A stretch of 64,000 nt of DNA from Bradyrhizobium sp. 199 (lineage in GTDB: Bacteria > Pseudomonadota > Alphaproteobacteria > Rhizobiales > Xanthobacteraceae), in contig NZ_JADPJI010000002.1 in assembly GCF_023073355.1 (NCBI RefSeq), forward strand, positions 62,001 through 126,000, given 5' to 3'. The notes under the pieces are model-generated. The model was not told the DNA's origin, did not search any database, and saw only the letters and a list, made by a program, of their open reading frames with translations. The position numbers and the translations under genes were made by a program. This document shows positions 23,334-31,886 of this stretch, piece after piece (the stretch's first letter is position 1; every line of letters begins with the position of its first letter).

Positions 23334-24457
23334 CGCAGCGTCTGATACAGGCGATGGAGCAGCCGCGCGCGTGGCGCGAGCGATGAGATATAGAGCTGCT
23401 CATAATGGGTGTGCGCGCCCTTGCCGTCGACGCCGAGACCGTCGAGCGTTGCGGTGTGCGCGGCGGTGAAATTGCCGTCCGAGCCGCCCCCGGTATGGGT
23501 GTCGATCAGCTTGAATCCGATCTCTGCAGCCACCATCTTCGCGTGCTCGTAGAGCGAAGCGCCTGCGTTGCTCTTCTCGTAAGGCGGTCGGTTGAGCTCG
23601 CCCGTGACCTTGACGGTGACCCCGTCGGTCTTCGACGTCAGCGCGAGAATCTTGCCCACGAACTCGTCCGCGTCCTTGAGGCTCAGCACGCGCAGATCGA
23701 CTTCAGCATAGGCCTCTTCCGGCGTGACGTTGGCGCGCGTGCCGCCGCGCACCACACCGACATTGACGGTGACGCCGCGCTCGAGGTCGTTCATCCCTTC
23801 CAGTGCCAGAATGACGTTGGCGAGCTCGCGGACGGCGCTACGGCCGTCTTCGGGCCGGGTGCCGGCATGCGCCGGCACGCCCTTGACGAACACGCGGAAG
23901 CGTCCGACGCCCTTGCGTCCGGTGACGATCTTGCCGCCGTCACGCGCCGGCTCCGTCACCAGCACGTATTTGGCCTTGCGCCCTTCGATCTCGATGAGTG
24001 CGCGCGAGGTGGGGCTGCCGATCTCCTCGTCGGAGGTGAATACATGCGTGATGCCGAGCGGCGAGCGGTCAGCGGTCGCGCACAGCGCGCGAAAGGCGTG
24101 ATGGGCGATGTAGGCACCGCCCTTCATGTCGTAGATGCCGGGACCGAACGCGACGTCGCCTTCGACCTTGAACGGCAGGCGCTCGATGAACCCGAGGGGA
24201 TGAACGGTATCGAGGTGGCTCAGCACCAGGATGCCCGGCAGATCCTGGCCCCAATTCGACCGCGCGATGAGATGATCGCCGCAGCCATCGACGCCGGCGA
24301 TGCGCTCGAGCGTGACGGGCAGATCGCGATATTGGTCCGCGACCATCGAGATCAGCTTGTTGACCTGTTCAGGCGCTTCCGTCGGCGTCTCGACCTCCAC
24401 CCAGCGGCGGATGCCATCGAGAATAGTTTGGGAATCGAACCAATTAGAGCTGGCCAT
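23330..24457 (-). CDS. M20 family metallopeptidase (glutamate carboxypeptidase type)
   Basis: A 375-residue zinc amidohydrolase/peptidase of the M20A (carboxypeptidase G2/ArgE/DapE-like) group. Metal-binding motifs are present: SHLDTVHP, GPGIYDMKGG with the bridging Asp, and TSDEEIGS with the catalytic Glu and the next ligand. GGGSDGNFTA is near the end. A dimerisation domain is inserted in the middle (about 165-280, RKGVGRFRVFVKGVPAHAGTRPEDG). The likely substrates are C-terminal Glu residues or N-acyl amino acids, not resolvable here. The ATG at 24457 is chosen over one ten codons upstream because an AAAGG lies before it. It is inserted between trmB and the XRE regulator. Confidence 0.88.
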   Translation of the reverse strand: MASSNWFDSQTILDGIRRWVEVETPTEAPEQVNKLISMVADQYRDLPVTLERIAGVDGCGDHLIARSNWGQDLPGILVLSHLDTVHPLGFIERLPFKVEGDVAFGPGIYDMKGGAYIAHHAFRALCATADRSPLGITHVFTSDEEIGSPTSRALIEIEGRKAKYVLVTEPARDGGKIVTGRKGVGRFRVFVKGVPAHAGTRPEDGRSAVRELANVILALEGMNDLERGVTVNVGVVRGGTRANVTPEEAYAEVDLRVLSLKDADEFVGKILALTSKTDGVTVKVTGELNRPPYEKSNAGASLYEHAKMVAAEIGFKLIDTHTGGGSDGNFTAAHTATLDGLGVDGKGAHTHYEQLYISSLAPRARLLHRLYQTLR

Positions 24458-24573
24458 GGACGCATCCGTGCCTTTGAATCGCATCATCGAAGCGGACGCG
24501 CGTCAAAGCGCGGCCACAGATGACGACATAGGCCAGATTTGACGCGGTCTCAAATCGCCATTGAGAGGGCAGG

Positions 24574-24987
24574 TCAGCGCTTGTCGGGACCTTCGCGAGC
24601 AGCAATCTGCTCGACGAGATCGACGATCGAGCGGCGCATCTTCGAGTCGGTGATTCGCGTGAACGCCTTGGTCAAGGCAAGTCCTTCGGAGGTCGCGAGA
24701 AAGTCGGACACGTAAGAGGGCGAGGCGCCTTCGGCAAAGCCATTCGGACCCGCCACACCGCTCGGACCGCCTTCGAACAGGAACGACACCGGTACCTGGA
24801 GAATCTCGGCGATCTGCTGGATCCGGCTCGCGCCGACCCGGTTGGTGCCCTTCTCGTACTTCTGTATCTGCTGGAAGGTCAGGCCCAAAGCTTCACCAAG
24901 CTTCTCCTGGCTCATGCCCAACATGATGCGGCGCATACGCACGCGACTGCCGACATATCTGTCAACAGGGTTGGGCGCTTTCGACAT
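24574..24987 (-). CDS. XRE-family helix-turn-helix regulator
   Basis: A 137-residue DNA-binding protein with a Cro/CI-type helix-turn-helix at about residues 12-68 (RVRMRRIMLGMSQEKLGEAL, then LTFQQIQKYEKGTNRV). A C-terminal helical part (about 95-137) is probably for dimerisation. This type, conserved next to lnt in many alphaproteobacteria, includes Rhizobium PraR and similar regulators of biofilm and quorum sensing; the role here is inferred only from position. A perfect inverted repeat 90 bases upstream is a candidate operator. Confidence 0.88.
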   Translation of the reverse strand: MSKAPNPVDRYVGSRVRMRRIMLGMSQEKLGEALGLTFQQIQKYEKGTNRVGASRIQQIAEILQVPVSFLFEGGPSGVAGPNGFAEGASPSYVSDFLATSEGLALTKAFTRITDSKMRRSIVDLVEQIAAREGPDKR

Positions 24988-25077
24988 TTACTCAGCCCTC
25001 CAAACACCACCCTCAGCGCAATCTTCAGGAATGCCTCAGGTGCAAGCACCGTTAAAATCAAACCCTGTTATTGGAAA

Positions 25078-25102
25078 ACATTGCGGAGAAATTTAGCAAT
25101 GT
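25078..25102. promoter_or_regulatory. Perfect inverted repeat upstream of the XRE gene
   Basis: ACATTGC (25078-25084) and GCAATGT (25096-25102) are exact inverted repeats separated by an A/T-rich 11 bases, so the half-sites are centred 18 bases apart. The location, 90 bases before the XRE start, suits an operator for that regulator. A second inverted repeat, CAACCGT...ACGGTTG (25154-25173), lies nearer the end of lnt. Confidence 0.45.
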
Positions 25103-25208
25103 ACCACTGTCTTTTGCAGCCGGTGCAGAATGGGGAGCCCGCGTGCAGTCTGTCAACCGTGGGACTACGGTTGTCAAAAGCTTCCGGCCCCGGGTGGCGA
25201 AGCTCCGA

Positions 25209-26822
25209 TCAGGACTGCCGTTTGGCAACGCGTCGGCGAAGCGCCAGGATCACGGCCAGAGCGACGAGCATGGCTGCGGGCGCATCGCCCACCCGCGCAT
25301 AGACGGTCGGCGGGATCGCGGCGGGCAGGTTTGCATCCAAAATGCCTTCGATTCCGAGGCCGAGGCTGGCGATGGTGCGGCCCACCGGATCGATCACTGC
25401 GGAGACGCCGGTGTTGGCGGAGCGAACCAGCGGCAATCCGAGTTCGATCGCACGCATCCGCGACTGCTCCAGATGCTGATAGGGGCCGGTGGAGATGCCG
25501 AACCAACCATCATTGGTGAGATTCACGATCCAGCCAGGACGTTCGTCGCGTTCGGCCACTTCGCCGGGAAAGATCGCCTCGTAACAGATCAGCGGTAGCG
25601 CGGGCGGTGCACCGGGTACCGGCAGCGCATGCCGCACCGTGCCGGGAATGAAGCCGCCGCGCACACGCGTCAGTTGCTCGAAACCGAGCTTCTCCATCCA
25701 GGACTGGTAGGGAAGAAATTCGCCGAACGGCACCAAATGCAACTTGTCGTACACTGCGAGCACGCTGCCGTCGTGATCGATCACGTAGATCGAATTATAG
25801 GCACGCGTGATCGGCGTGCCCCGCGGTAGGTCGGGCGCGCGGACCGACCCCGTAATCAGCACCGTGCCCTTCGGCAGAAGGTCGGCAATCTGAGCCATCG
25901 CGTCAGCTTCGCGGGTCAGGAAGAACGGAAAGGCGGATTCCGGCCAGATCAGGATGGTGGCATCGCGCACGCCGGTCGATTGCGGGCCGGAGGCGCGGTC
26001 CGACAGTGCCAGGTATTTCTTCATCACCTCCGCCTTGGCGGCGTAGTTGAACTTGGCGTCCTGCTGCAGGTTCGGTTGCATCAGGCGCAGCTTGGCGCCT
26101 GATGCCATCGTGGTCGGATGCAGCGACAGGCGGATCGCGCCGAAGATGCCCATGACGATCAAGAGTGCGATTGCCGCCGCCGGCACACGCCACGGCGGGC
26201 GGCGATCAGGCGTGCGGTCGATCAGTGTCGCGGGGCTCGCGAAGATCGCAACCGTCAGGAACGTCATGCCCCACAGGCCGATCAGCGAGGCCGTCTGCGC
26301 TAGCGGCAGCGGCTCGGAGAGCGCATAGCCGAACGCGTTCCAGGGAAAGCCGGTCAGCGCGTGACCGCGCGCCCATTCGCTGAGGGTGAGGCTTGCCGCG
26401 AGCGCAAGCACGCGCGTGGCGTTCTTGGTCCAGAGCAGGCGCGCCAGCGCAAAGCCAGCCGCCGTGAAGATGGATAGATAGGCCGGCAGGCCGAGCACCG
26501 CGAACGGCGTCAGCCAGGCGAACACATCGGCATCGACGAAGAAGGCATAGCCGATCCAGTAGAGGCCGGGCACGAAATAGCCGAGACCGAACCAGTAGCC
26601 GGTCAGTGCCGCGGCCGGGACGCCGCCATATCGTCCCGCGCCGGTGCCGTCGATCAGCCAGACCAGCACCGGGAAGGTGATGAACAGCACCGGAAAGAGG
26701 TTGAACGGCGCCAGTGCCAGCACCGACAGTGCTCCGGCCCCCATGGCGATGACGGCGCGCTTCCATCCCCAGGTGAGGATGATGGCAAGAGCAATCTGCC
26801 GAAGGCGCTGGAACGGACTCAC
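25209..26822 (-). CDS. lnt: Apolipoprotein N-acyltransferase Lnt
   Basis: A 537-residue inner-membrane enzyme that adds the third acyl chain to lipoproteins. About six hydrophobic segments fill residues 20-235. The periplasmic nitrilase-like domain has the catalytic triad Glu295 (WPESAFPF), Lys360 (YDKLHLVPFGE) and Cys413 (LICYEAIFPG), matching Glu267, Lys335 and Cys387 of E. coli Lnt. A final membrane segment lies near 510-530. It starts with GTG inside a GTGA overlap with the corC stop, so it is coupled to corC. Confidence 0.95.
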   Translation of the reverse strand: MSPFQRLRQIALAIILTWGWKRAVIAMGAGALSVLALAPFNLFPVLFITFPVLVWLIDGTGAGRYGGVPAAALTGYWFGLGYFVPGLYWIGYAFFVDADVFAWLTPFAVLGLPAYLSIFTAAGFALARLLWTKNATRVLALAASLTLSEWARGHALTGFPWNAFGYALSEPLPLAQTASLIGLWGMTFLTVAIFASPATLIDRTPDRRPPWRVPAAAIALLIVMGIFGAIRLSLHPTTMASGAKLRLMQPNLQQDAKFNYAAKAEVMKKYLALSDRASGPQSTGVRDATILIWPESAFPFFLTREADAMAQIADLLPKGTVLITGSVRAPDLPRGTPITRAYNSIYVIDHDGSVLAVYDKLHLVPFGEFLPYQSWMEKLGFEQLTRVRGGFIPGTVRHALPVPGAPPALPLICYEAIFPGEVAERDERPGWIVNLTNDGWFGISTGPYQHLEQSRMRAIELGLPLVRSANTGVSAVIDPVGRTIASLGLGIEGILDANLPAAIPPTVYARVGDAPAAMLVALAVILALRRRVAKRQS

Positions 26823-27937
26823 TGTTGGCCGGTCCCGTCGTTTGGCGGCGGGGTGGGCGTGTCGCTAGCCGGCGGCTGGCCGCTGTCCGGCGCGGTCTCG
26901 CGGCGCCGGCTCTCGCGCTGGGTGCGCGGGGCGGGACGCTCTTTGCGGGTCGAAATGCGCAGCCGCTTGACGCGGCGCGGATCGGCATCGAGCACCTCGA
27001 CCTCGTAATTGCCGGGCCCCGAGATCACCTCCCCGCGCACCGGCAGACGCCCGACGAAGCTGACGAGATAGCCGCCCAGCGTCTCCACCTCCTCGCCGGC
27101 TTCACCGGTGACGAAATCCTCACCGATCACCGAGCGGACGTCGTCGAGGCTGGCGCGAGCGTCGGCGATGAAGGCGTTGTCGGGCAGGCGCACGATCGAG
27201 GGCGGTTCGTCGCTGTCGTGCTCGTCGTCGATTTCGCCGACGATCTGCTCGACGATGTCCTCGATTGAAACCAGCCCGTCGCTGCCGCCATATTCGTCGA
27301 CCACCAGCGCCAGATGGATGCGCGTGGCCTGCATCTGCGCGAGCAGGTCGATCGCCCGCATCGAGGGCGGCACGTAGAGCAGCTTGCGGATGATGCGCGC
27401 ATCCTCGAGCGGCAGCGCGAGGTCGACCGCCCGGAGGTCGAGCCCGGCCGGCAGCGGCTTCTTGCGCTTGGTCTTGGTGGTTTCCGACACGCGAGCACGC
27501 GCGGTCATGAAGGCGAGCAGGTCGCGGATGTGGACGATGCCGACGGGATCGTCGAGCGTCTCGTTATACACCACGAGGCGCGAATGGCCTGCGCTCTCGA
27601 AGCGGTCCATCAATTCGCCGAGAGGGATGTCGCGCTTCACCGCGATGATGTCGGCGCGATGCACCATGACGTCGGCGATGCGGCGCTCGTGCAGTCCGAG
27701 GATGTTGCGCAGCATAGTGCGCTCGACCGCGGAGAAGCCGGAATCGCCAGGCGTCGTCGCATCGAGCACGACCTGGAGGTCGTCGCGCACCGATCCCGGC
27801 TTCCAGCCGAACAGCGTGCGGATGGCGCGCAACAGCCAGCCATCGGCGGTCGGTCGCATCACCTCGCCTTGGGTCACCACGGCGGGAAGATTGGCCGTGT
27901 GGCGCGGGTTGTCCTGAATTGGGTCGGAATCCGGCAT
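26819..27937 (-). CDS. CBS-domain hemolysin family protein (CorC/TlyC type)
   Basis: A 372-residue cytoplasmic protein without membrane segments. Two CBS domains (about 85-215; VMVHRADIIAVKRDIPLGELMDRF and VPPSMRAIDLLAQMQATRIHLALV) are followed by a CorC_HlyC/transporter-associated domain (about 240-320, with the VETLGGYLVSFVGRLP motif). The C-terminal tail is Pro/Arg-rich. Family knowledge: members are linked to Mg/Co efflux or named hemolysin from early screens; no toxin role is implied. The gene starts two bases after the ybeY stop and overlaps lnt, the usual ybeY-corC-lnt order. Confidence 0.92.
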   Translation of the reverse strand: MPDSDPIQDNPRHTANLPAVVTQGEVMRPTADGWLLRAIRTLFGWKPGSVRDDLQVVLDATTPGDSGFSAVERTMLRNILGLHERRIADVMVHRADIIAVKRDIPLGELMDRFESAGHSRLVVYNETLDDPVGIVHIRDLLAFMTARARVSETTKTKRKKPLPAGLDLRAVDLALPLEDARIIRKLLYVPPSMRAIDLLAQMQATRIHLALVVDEYGGSDGLVSIEDIVEQIVGEIDDEHDSDEPPSIVRLPDNAFIADARASLDDVRSVIGEDFVTGEAGEEVETLGGYLVSFVGRLPVRGEVISGPGNYEVEVLDADPRRVKRLRISTRKERPAPRTQRESRRRETAPDSGQPPASDTPTPPPNDGTGQQ

Positions 27938-27938
27938 C

Positions 27939-28448
27939 TCAGTGCGTCCCTGCGCGCTCTGCATAGGGATCGGGAATTCCAAGCTGAGCCAGGATCTGCG
28001 TCTCCAGCGCTTCCATCTCCTCGGCGTCGCCTTCGTTCTCGTGGTCGTAACCGATCAGGTGCAGGAATCCGTGCACGGCGAGATGGCTCAAATGATGCTC
28101 GAACGGCTTTTGCTCCTCGTCCGCTTCGCGCCGCATGGTCTCGTAGGCGATCGCGACATCGCCGAGCATGCGCGGCGCATCGCCGGGCTTCCACTCGCCC
28201 TCCGGCTGGAGCGCGGGAAACGACAGCACGTTGGTCGGCTTGTCGATGCCGCGCCAGTTGTTGTTGAGGGTGCGGATGCCGGCATCATCGGTCAGCATCA
28301 CGGCCACTTCCGCGCCGGCAACGTCCTCGTCGACACTCTCGGCGGCGGCCGCAATCGCGCGTTGGATTACGGCTTCGGAGTCGGGCTCGCGTTGCCAGCA
28401 ATCGGCGACGACGAGGACCTCGGTCATGGGAAGGTTGGGATGGGACAT
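27939..28448 (-). CDS. ybeY: Endoribonuclease YbeY (rRNA maturation factor)
   Basis: A 169-residue UPF0054 metalloprotein required for 16S rRNA 3'-end maturation and ribosome quality control. The zinc-binding motif HGFLHLIGYDH gives His126, His130 and His136; the preceding LGDVAIAYETMRREA segment is also conserved. Family knowledge: YbeY is a single-strand-specific RNase or RNase cofactor. It lies between phoH and corC in the conserved block. Confidence 0.96.
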   Translation of the reverse strand: MSHPNLPMTEVLVVADCWQREPDSEAVIQRAIAAAAESVDEDVAGAEVAVMLTDDAGIRTLNNNWRGIDKPTNVLSFPALQPEGEWKPGDAPRMLGDVAIAYETMRREADEEQKPFEHHLSHLAVHGFLHLIGYDHENEGDAEEMEALETQILAQLGIPDPYAERAGTH

Positions 28449-28509
28449 TGTGTTGTCTGGGACGAAAAGGGCCCGTATTCGCGCCCTCTGGGGTCCGACT
28501 GTTGCCTCG

Positions 28510-29565
28510 TCAGGATTTGCCGGCGGCCGGCCGCTGCGGCGAACCTTCGTAGGCGGCGACGATCCGCGCCACGAGTTCGTGGCGGATCACGTCCTCGGCT
28601 TTGAAATGAACTTGCGCAATGCCCTCGACGCCGCCCAGGAGGCGCGTCGCTTCGGCCAGGCCCGAGGTCTGGCCGTTCGGCAGGTCGATCTGCGAGGGAT
28701 CGCCGGTTACGATCATGCGGCTGTTCTCGCCGAGGCGTGTCAGGAACATCTTCATCTGCATCGACGTGGTGTTCTGCGCCTCGTCCAGGATGATGGCGGC
28801 GTTGGTGAGGGTGCGGCCGCGCATGAAAGCCAGCGGCGCGATCTCGATTTCGCCGGTCTGAAGCGCGCGCTCGACGATGCGGGCGTCCATGAGGTCGTAG
28901 AGCGCGTCATAGATCGGGCGAAGATAAGGATCGACCTTCTCGCGGAGATCGCCGGGCAAAAAGCCGAGCCGCTCGCCGGCTTCCACCGCCGGACGCGACA
29001 GGATGATCTTGTCGACCTCCTTGCGCTCGAACAGCTGCGCGGCATGCGCAACCGCGAGCCAGGTCTTGCCGGTGCCGGCGGGGCCGATGCCGAACACCAG
29101 CTCGTGGCGCTTCAGCGCGCGGATGTAGGAGTCCTGCGCGGCGGTGCGTGCCCGCACCGGCCGCTTGCGCAAATTGATGCTGTCGAAGTTGGATTTGGAC
29201 GATTTGGCGTCGAACTCGAACAGCGAGCCTTGGGCAATGACGGCCCGGATGGCGCCTTCGACCTCGCCCTGGTCGAGATCCTGCCCCTTCACGGCCTGCC
29301 CGTAGAGCATCTCCAGCACGCGGCGTGCGGCGTCGCAGCCGTCGCGCGAGCCGCCGATCGTGATGTGATTGCCCTTGGAATCGACGACGACGCCGAGCCG
29401 CCGCTCGATCAGCGCGAGATGCTGGCCGTAAGGGCCGACCAGCGCCGAAGCGGCGCGATTGTCGTCGAAGTCGATGACGACCTGGGTCTCGGGCGGAACT
29501 TGCATGTCGCGGTCAAATTTGCGGCTGGGAGCGATAGAAGACGAATCCGATGCGCTTTTGGGCAA
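28510..29565 (-). CDS. phoH: PhoH-family ATPase
   Basis: A PhoH-like P-loop protein of about 351 residues. An N-terminal KH-like segment (about 40-110) precedes the ATPase domain, which has Walker A GPAGTGKTWLA and Walker B IILDEAQN. FLPGDLREKVDPYLRPIYD and TGDPSQIDLP are standard family stretches. Role unproven; PhoH often sits beside ybeY and may act in RNA metabolism. I chose the TTG at 29565, five bases after the miaB stop with a GGAG in the correct position; the ATG at 29610 would overlap miaB by 41 bases. Confidence 0.9.
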   Translation of the reverse strand: MPKSASDSSSIAPSRKFDRDMQVPPETQVVIDFDDNRAASALVGPYGQHLALIERRLGVVVDSKGNHITIGGSRDGCDAARRVLEMLYGQAVKGQDLDQGEVEGAIRAVIAQGSLFEFDAKSSKSNFDSINLRKRPVRARTAAQDSYIRALKRHELVFGIGPAGTGKTWLAVAHAAQLFERKEVDKIILSRPAVEAGERLGFLPGDLREKVDPYLRPIYDALYDLMDARIVERALQTGEIEIAPLAFMRGRTLTNAAIILDEAQNTTSMQMKMFLTRLGENSRMIVTGDPSQIDLPNGQTSGLAEATRLLGGVEGIAQVHFKAEDVIRHELVARIVAAYEGSPQRPAAGKS

Positions 29566-29569
29566 GGGT

Positions 29570-30964
29570 TCAGGCTCCACTGGCTTGCGATAAAGCGGGC
29601 TCGCGCGCATTGCGCGGCATCACGAGCTCGCCGAGGAAACTGTAGCGCTCGAGGCTGTCGATCCTGACCGGCAGAATCTGTCCGATGATATCGGGCGAAG
29701 CCATCACATGAGCGGGCTGGAGGAATGCGGTGCGGCCGACGATCTGGCCGTCCTTGCGCGCCGGACGTTCGAACAGCACATCGATCGTTGAGCCAATCGC
29801 AGCCTTGTTGAAGGCCGATTGCTGGCTGTCGATCAGTTCCTGGAGCCGCTCCAATCGCTGGTCCATCTCGGCGGGGGACACCGTCTCCTGCATGTCCGCG
29901 GCCGGCGTTCCCGGCCGGGCGGAGTATTTGAACGAATAAGCTGCAGCGTAGCCGATTTGCGTGACAAGCGCGAGGGTGGCGAGAAAATCTTGCTCGCTTT
30001 CCCCGGGGAAGCCGACGATAAAATCTGATGAAAAAGCAATATCTTGGCGCGCCGTGCGGAAACGGTCGATGACCCGCCGATAATCATCGGCGTTATGTTT
30101 CCGGTTCATGGCCGCCAGAATGCGGTCCGAGCCCGACTGCACCGGCAGGTGTACGAACGGCATCACGGCACCGAGATCGCGATGGGCTGCAATCAGGCTG
30201 TCATCGACGTCGCGTGGATGGCTGGTCGAATAGCGCAGCCGCGCAATGCCGGGAACCGTCGCCAGATGCTCGAGCAGCCTGCCGAGCGGCCAGGCTTTCC
30301 CATCGGGTCCCTCGCCATGATAGGCGTTGACGTTCTGCCCGATCAGCGTGAGCTCGCGCACGCCGTTGTCGGCAAGCCGCTTCACGTCGTCGACGATCTT
30401 CGCGACGGGACGCGAGACTTCCGAGCCGCGCGTGTAGGGCACGACACAGAAGGTGCAGAACTTGTCGCAACCTTCCTGCACCGTGACGAAGGCGGAAATG
30501 CCGCGCGCGCGGATCGCGGCGGGCTTGGGCTGGGCCAGGAAGCCGAACTTGTCCTGAGCCGGAAACTCGGTCTCGATCGCCCGGCCTTCGTCGCCGGCGC
30601 GCTTCAACAGCTCCGGCAGATGATGATAGCTCTGCGGTCCCACCACGACGTCCACCACGGGCGCACGGCGCACGATTTCCGCCCCCTCGGCCTGCGCCAC
30701 GCAGCCCGCAACCGCGATCTGCATGGTACGGCCTCCGCGTGCAGCCTCGTCCTTGGCGACGCGCAGGCGGCCCAGCTCGGAATAGACCTTTTCCGAGGCC
30801 TTCTCGCGGATATGGCAGGTGTTGAGGATGACGAGGTCGGCTTCCTCGGCACTGGTCGTCTCCACGAATCCTTCCGGAGCCAGCGTGTCCACCATGCGCT
30901 GAGCATCGTAGACGTTCATCTGGCAGCCATATGATTTGATGTGCAGCTTGCGCGGCGGCGTCAT
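29570..30964 (-). CDS. miaB: tRNA-2-methylthio-N6-dimethylallyladenosine synthase MiaB
   Basis: A 464-residue radical-SAM methylthiotransferase acting on i6A37 of tRNAs reading U-starting codons. The N-terminal UPF0004 domain supplies Cys14, Cys50 and Cys88 for the auxiliary [4Fe-4S] cluster. The radical-SAM cluster is CDKFCTFC (Cys167, Cys171, Cys174). A C-terminal TRAM domain (about 385-450) binds tRNA. Family-typical [15 protein letters not shown] opens the protein. It is upstream of phoH and ybeY. Confidence 0.97.
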   Translation of the reverse strand: MTPPRKLHIKSYGCQMNVYDAQRMVDTLAPEGFVETTSAEEADLVILNTCHIREKASEKVYSELGRLRVAKDEAARGGRTMQIAVAGCVAQAEGAEIVRRAPVVDVVVGPQSYHHLPELLKRAGDEGRAIETEFPAQDKFGFLAQPKPAAIRARGISAFVTVQEGCDKFCTFCVVPYTRGSEVSRPVAKIVDDVKRLADNGVRELTLIGQNVNAYHGEGPDGKAWPLGRLLEHLATVPGIARLRYSTSHPRDVDDSLIAAHRDLGAVMPFVHLPVQSGSDRILAAMNRKHNADDYRRVIDRFRTARQDIAFSSDFIVGFPGESEQDFLATLALVTQIGYAAAYSFKYSARPGTPAADMQETVSPAEMDQRLERLQELIDSQQSAFNKAAIGSTIDVLFERPARKDGQIVGRTAFLQPAHVMASPDIIGQILPVRIDSLERYSFLGELVMPRNAREPALSQASGA

Positions 30965-31047
30965 GGAACCCGAAATGGCGGTGGGAGGACCGCCCTCAGA
31001 TATAGGTTGGAGGGCCGAAAATCCAGCGATGAGAGGGTTTTAGGGCA

Positions 31048-31134
31048 TCATTCCCGGGCGCTTGCACGCCGAAGCCGGAATCCAGAGGTTTTAGCGCGAG
31101 ATTCCGGGTTCGATGCTGGCGTACGCCCCGGAAC
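31048..31134. repeat. Palindromic repeat, family E
   Basis: CATTCCCGGGCGCTTG...GATTCCGGGTTCG...CCCCGGAA is an imperfect nested inverted repeat between miaB and the HAD gene. It is related to the better-preserved copy at 33670-33751 (both contain AGATTCCGGGTTCG). Confidence 0.7.
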
Positions 31135-31152
31135 GGTTGTGGAGATGCCAAC

Positions 31153-31833
31153 TTAGTCCGCCAGTACAGCCGCATCCGCCCGGCGGATGAGATCCGGTAA
31201 TTGGCGCATGTCGTCGAAAGTCAGGCCGGCGCCTGCCCGGAGCAGGGTATCGGCATGGCCCGTGCCGCAGTGACTGCCGCCATGGAAACCAAGCACCGGC
31301 ATGCCCGCGGCCCGCGCGCCGGCGATCCCGGCGACGCTGTCCTCGATGACGAGACATCGCGCAGGCTCGGTCTGCATCCTCTTGGCTGCGAATAGAAACA
31401 GATCCGGCGCCGGTTTTCCGTTTGGTACCTGTACGGCGGAAAAAATGTTGGGTGCAAACCTGTCGTACAAGCCAACACGATTTAGGCTGGCGCTGATCTT
31501 TTCCGGCGGCCCGCTGGATGCGACACAGGTTGGCACAGCGATCTGGGTCAGCGCCTCGCCAATATAGGGCGTGGCTTCCAGCGAAGTCGCAAATGCTTGG
31601 AATATCTCGGCGTACACTTGCGAGTGAAAATCATCTGGTAGACTGCGGCCCAATTCCGCTTCAACCTCGCGCGTTGCCTGGCGCATTGATCGCCCGAGAA
31701 AGCGTTCGAGCACCTGCTCCGATGTGATTGGATAGCCGTGCTGGGACAGCACATCCGCATGCGCGCGACAGGAGATCACCTCGCTGTCCACGAGCACGCC
31801 GTCGCAATCGAAGATGATGAGATCGATGGGCAC
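31153..31833 (-). CDS. HAD-superfamily hydrolase (phosphoglycolate phosphatase/beta-phosphoglucomutase-like)
   Basis: A 226-residue HAD subfamily IA enzyme. Motif I is FDCDGVLVDSEV (Asp9 nucleophile, Asp11), motif II is CVASSG, motif III is the Lys in NGKPAPDLFLFAAKRM, and motif IV is VIEDSVAGIAGARAAGM. The helical cap is inserted after motif I. The substrate is a small phosphorylated metabolite; not determinable here. A GTG at 31833 is the likely start: the longer open frame runs backward through a palindromic repeat and gives non-family sequence. Confidence 0.88.
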   Translation of the reverse strand: MPIDLIIFDCDGVLVDSEVISCRAHADVLSQHGYPITSEQVLERFLGRSMRQATREVEAELGRSLPDDFHSQVYAEIFQAFATSLEATPYIGEALTQIAVPTCVASSGPPEKISASLNRVGLYDRFAPNIFSAVQVPNGKPAPDLFLFAAKRMQTEPARCLVIEDSVAGIAGARAAGMPVLGFHGGSHCGTGHADTLLRAGAGLTFDDMRQLPDLIRRADAAVLAD

Positions 31834-31837
31834 TAAG

Positions 31838-31882
31838 GCATGATCCGGAAAAGTGTGGAGCGGTTTTCCGACGAGATCATGC
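31838..31882. repeat. Palindromic repeat, family D
   Basis: GCATGATCCGGAAAAGTGTG...GGTTTTCCG...GATCATGC forms a hairpin-capable inverted repeat. A close copy is at 54948-54990. It separates fur and the HAD gene and extends the HAD open frame artificially. Confidence 0.85.
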
Positions 31883-31886
31883 CCAA

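Noticed and set aside
26819..27937. Toxin (hemolysin) interpretation of the CBS-domain protein
   Set aside because: The family name is historical; the protein has CBS and CorC domains, no toxin features, and sits in the conserved ybeY-corC-lnt block.
30965..31152. tRNA or small RNA gene in intergenic hairpins
   Set aside because: The folded segments match interspersed repeats and lack a tRNA cloverleaf or CCA-type end; I found no tRNA or rRNA in any gap.
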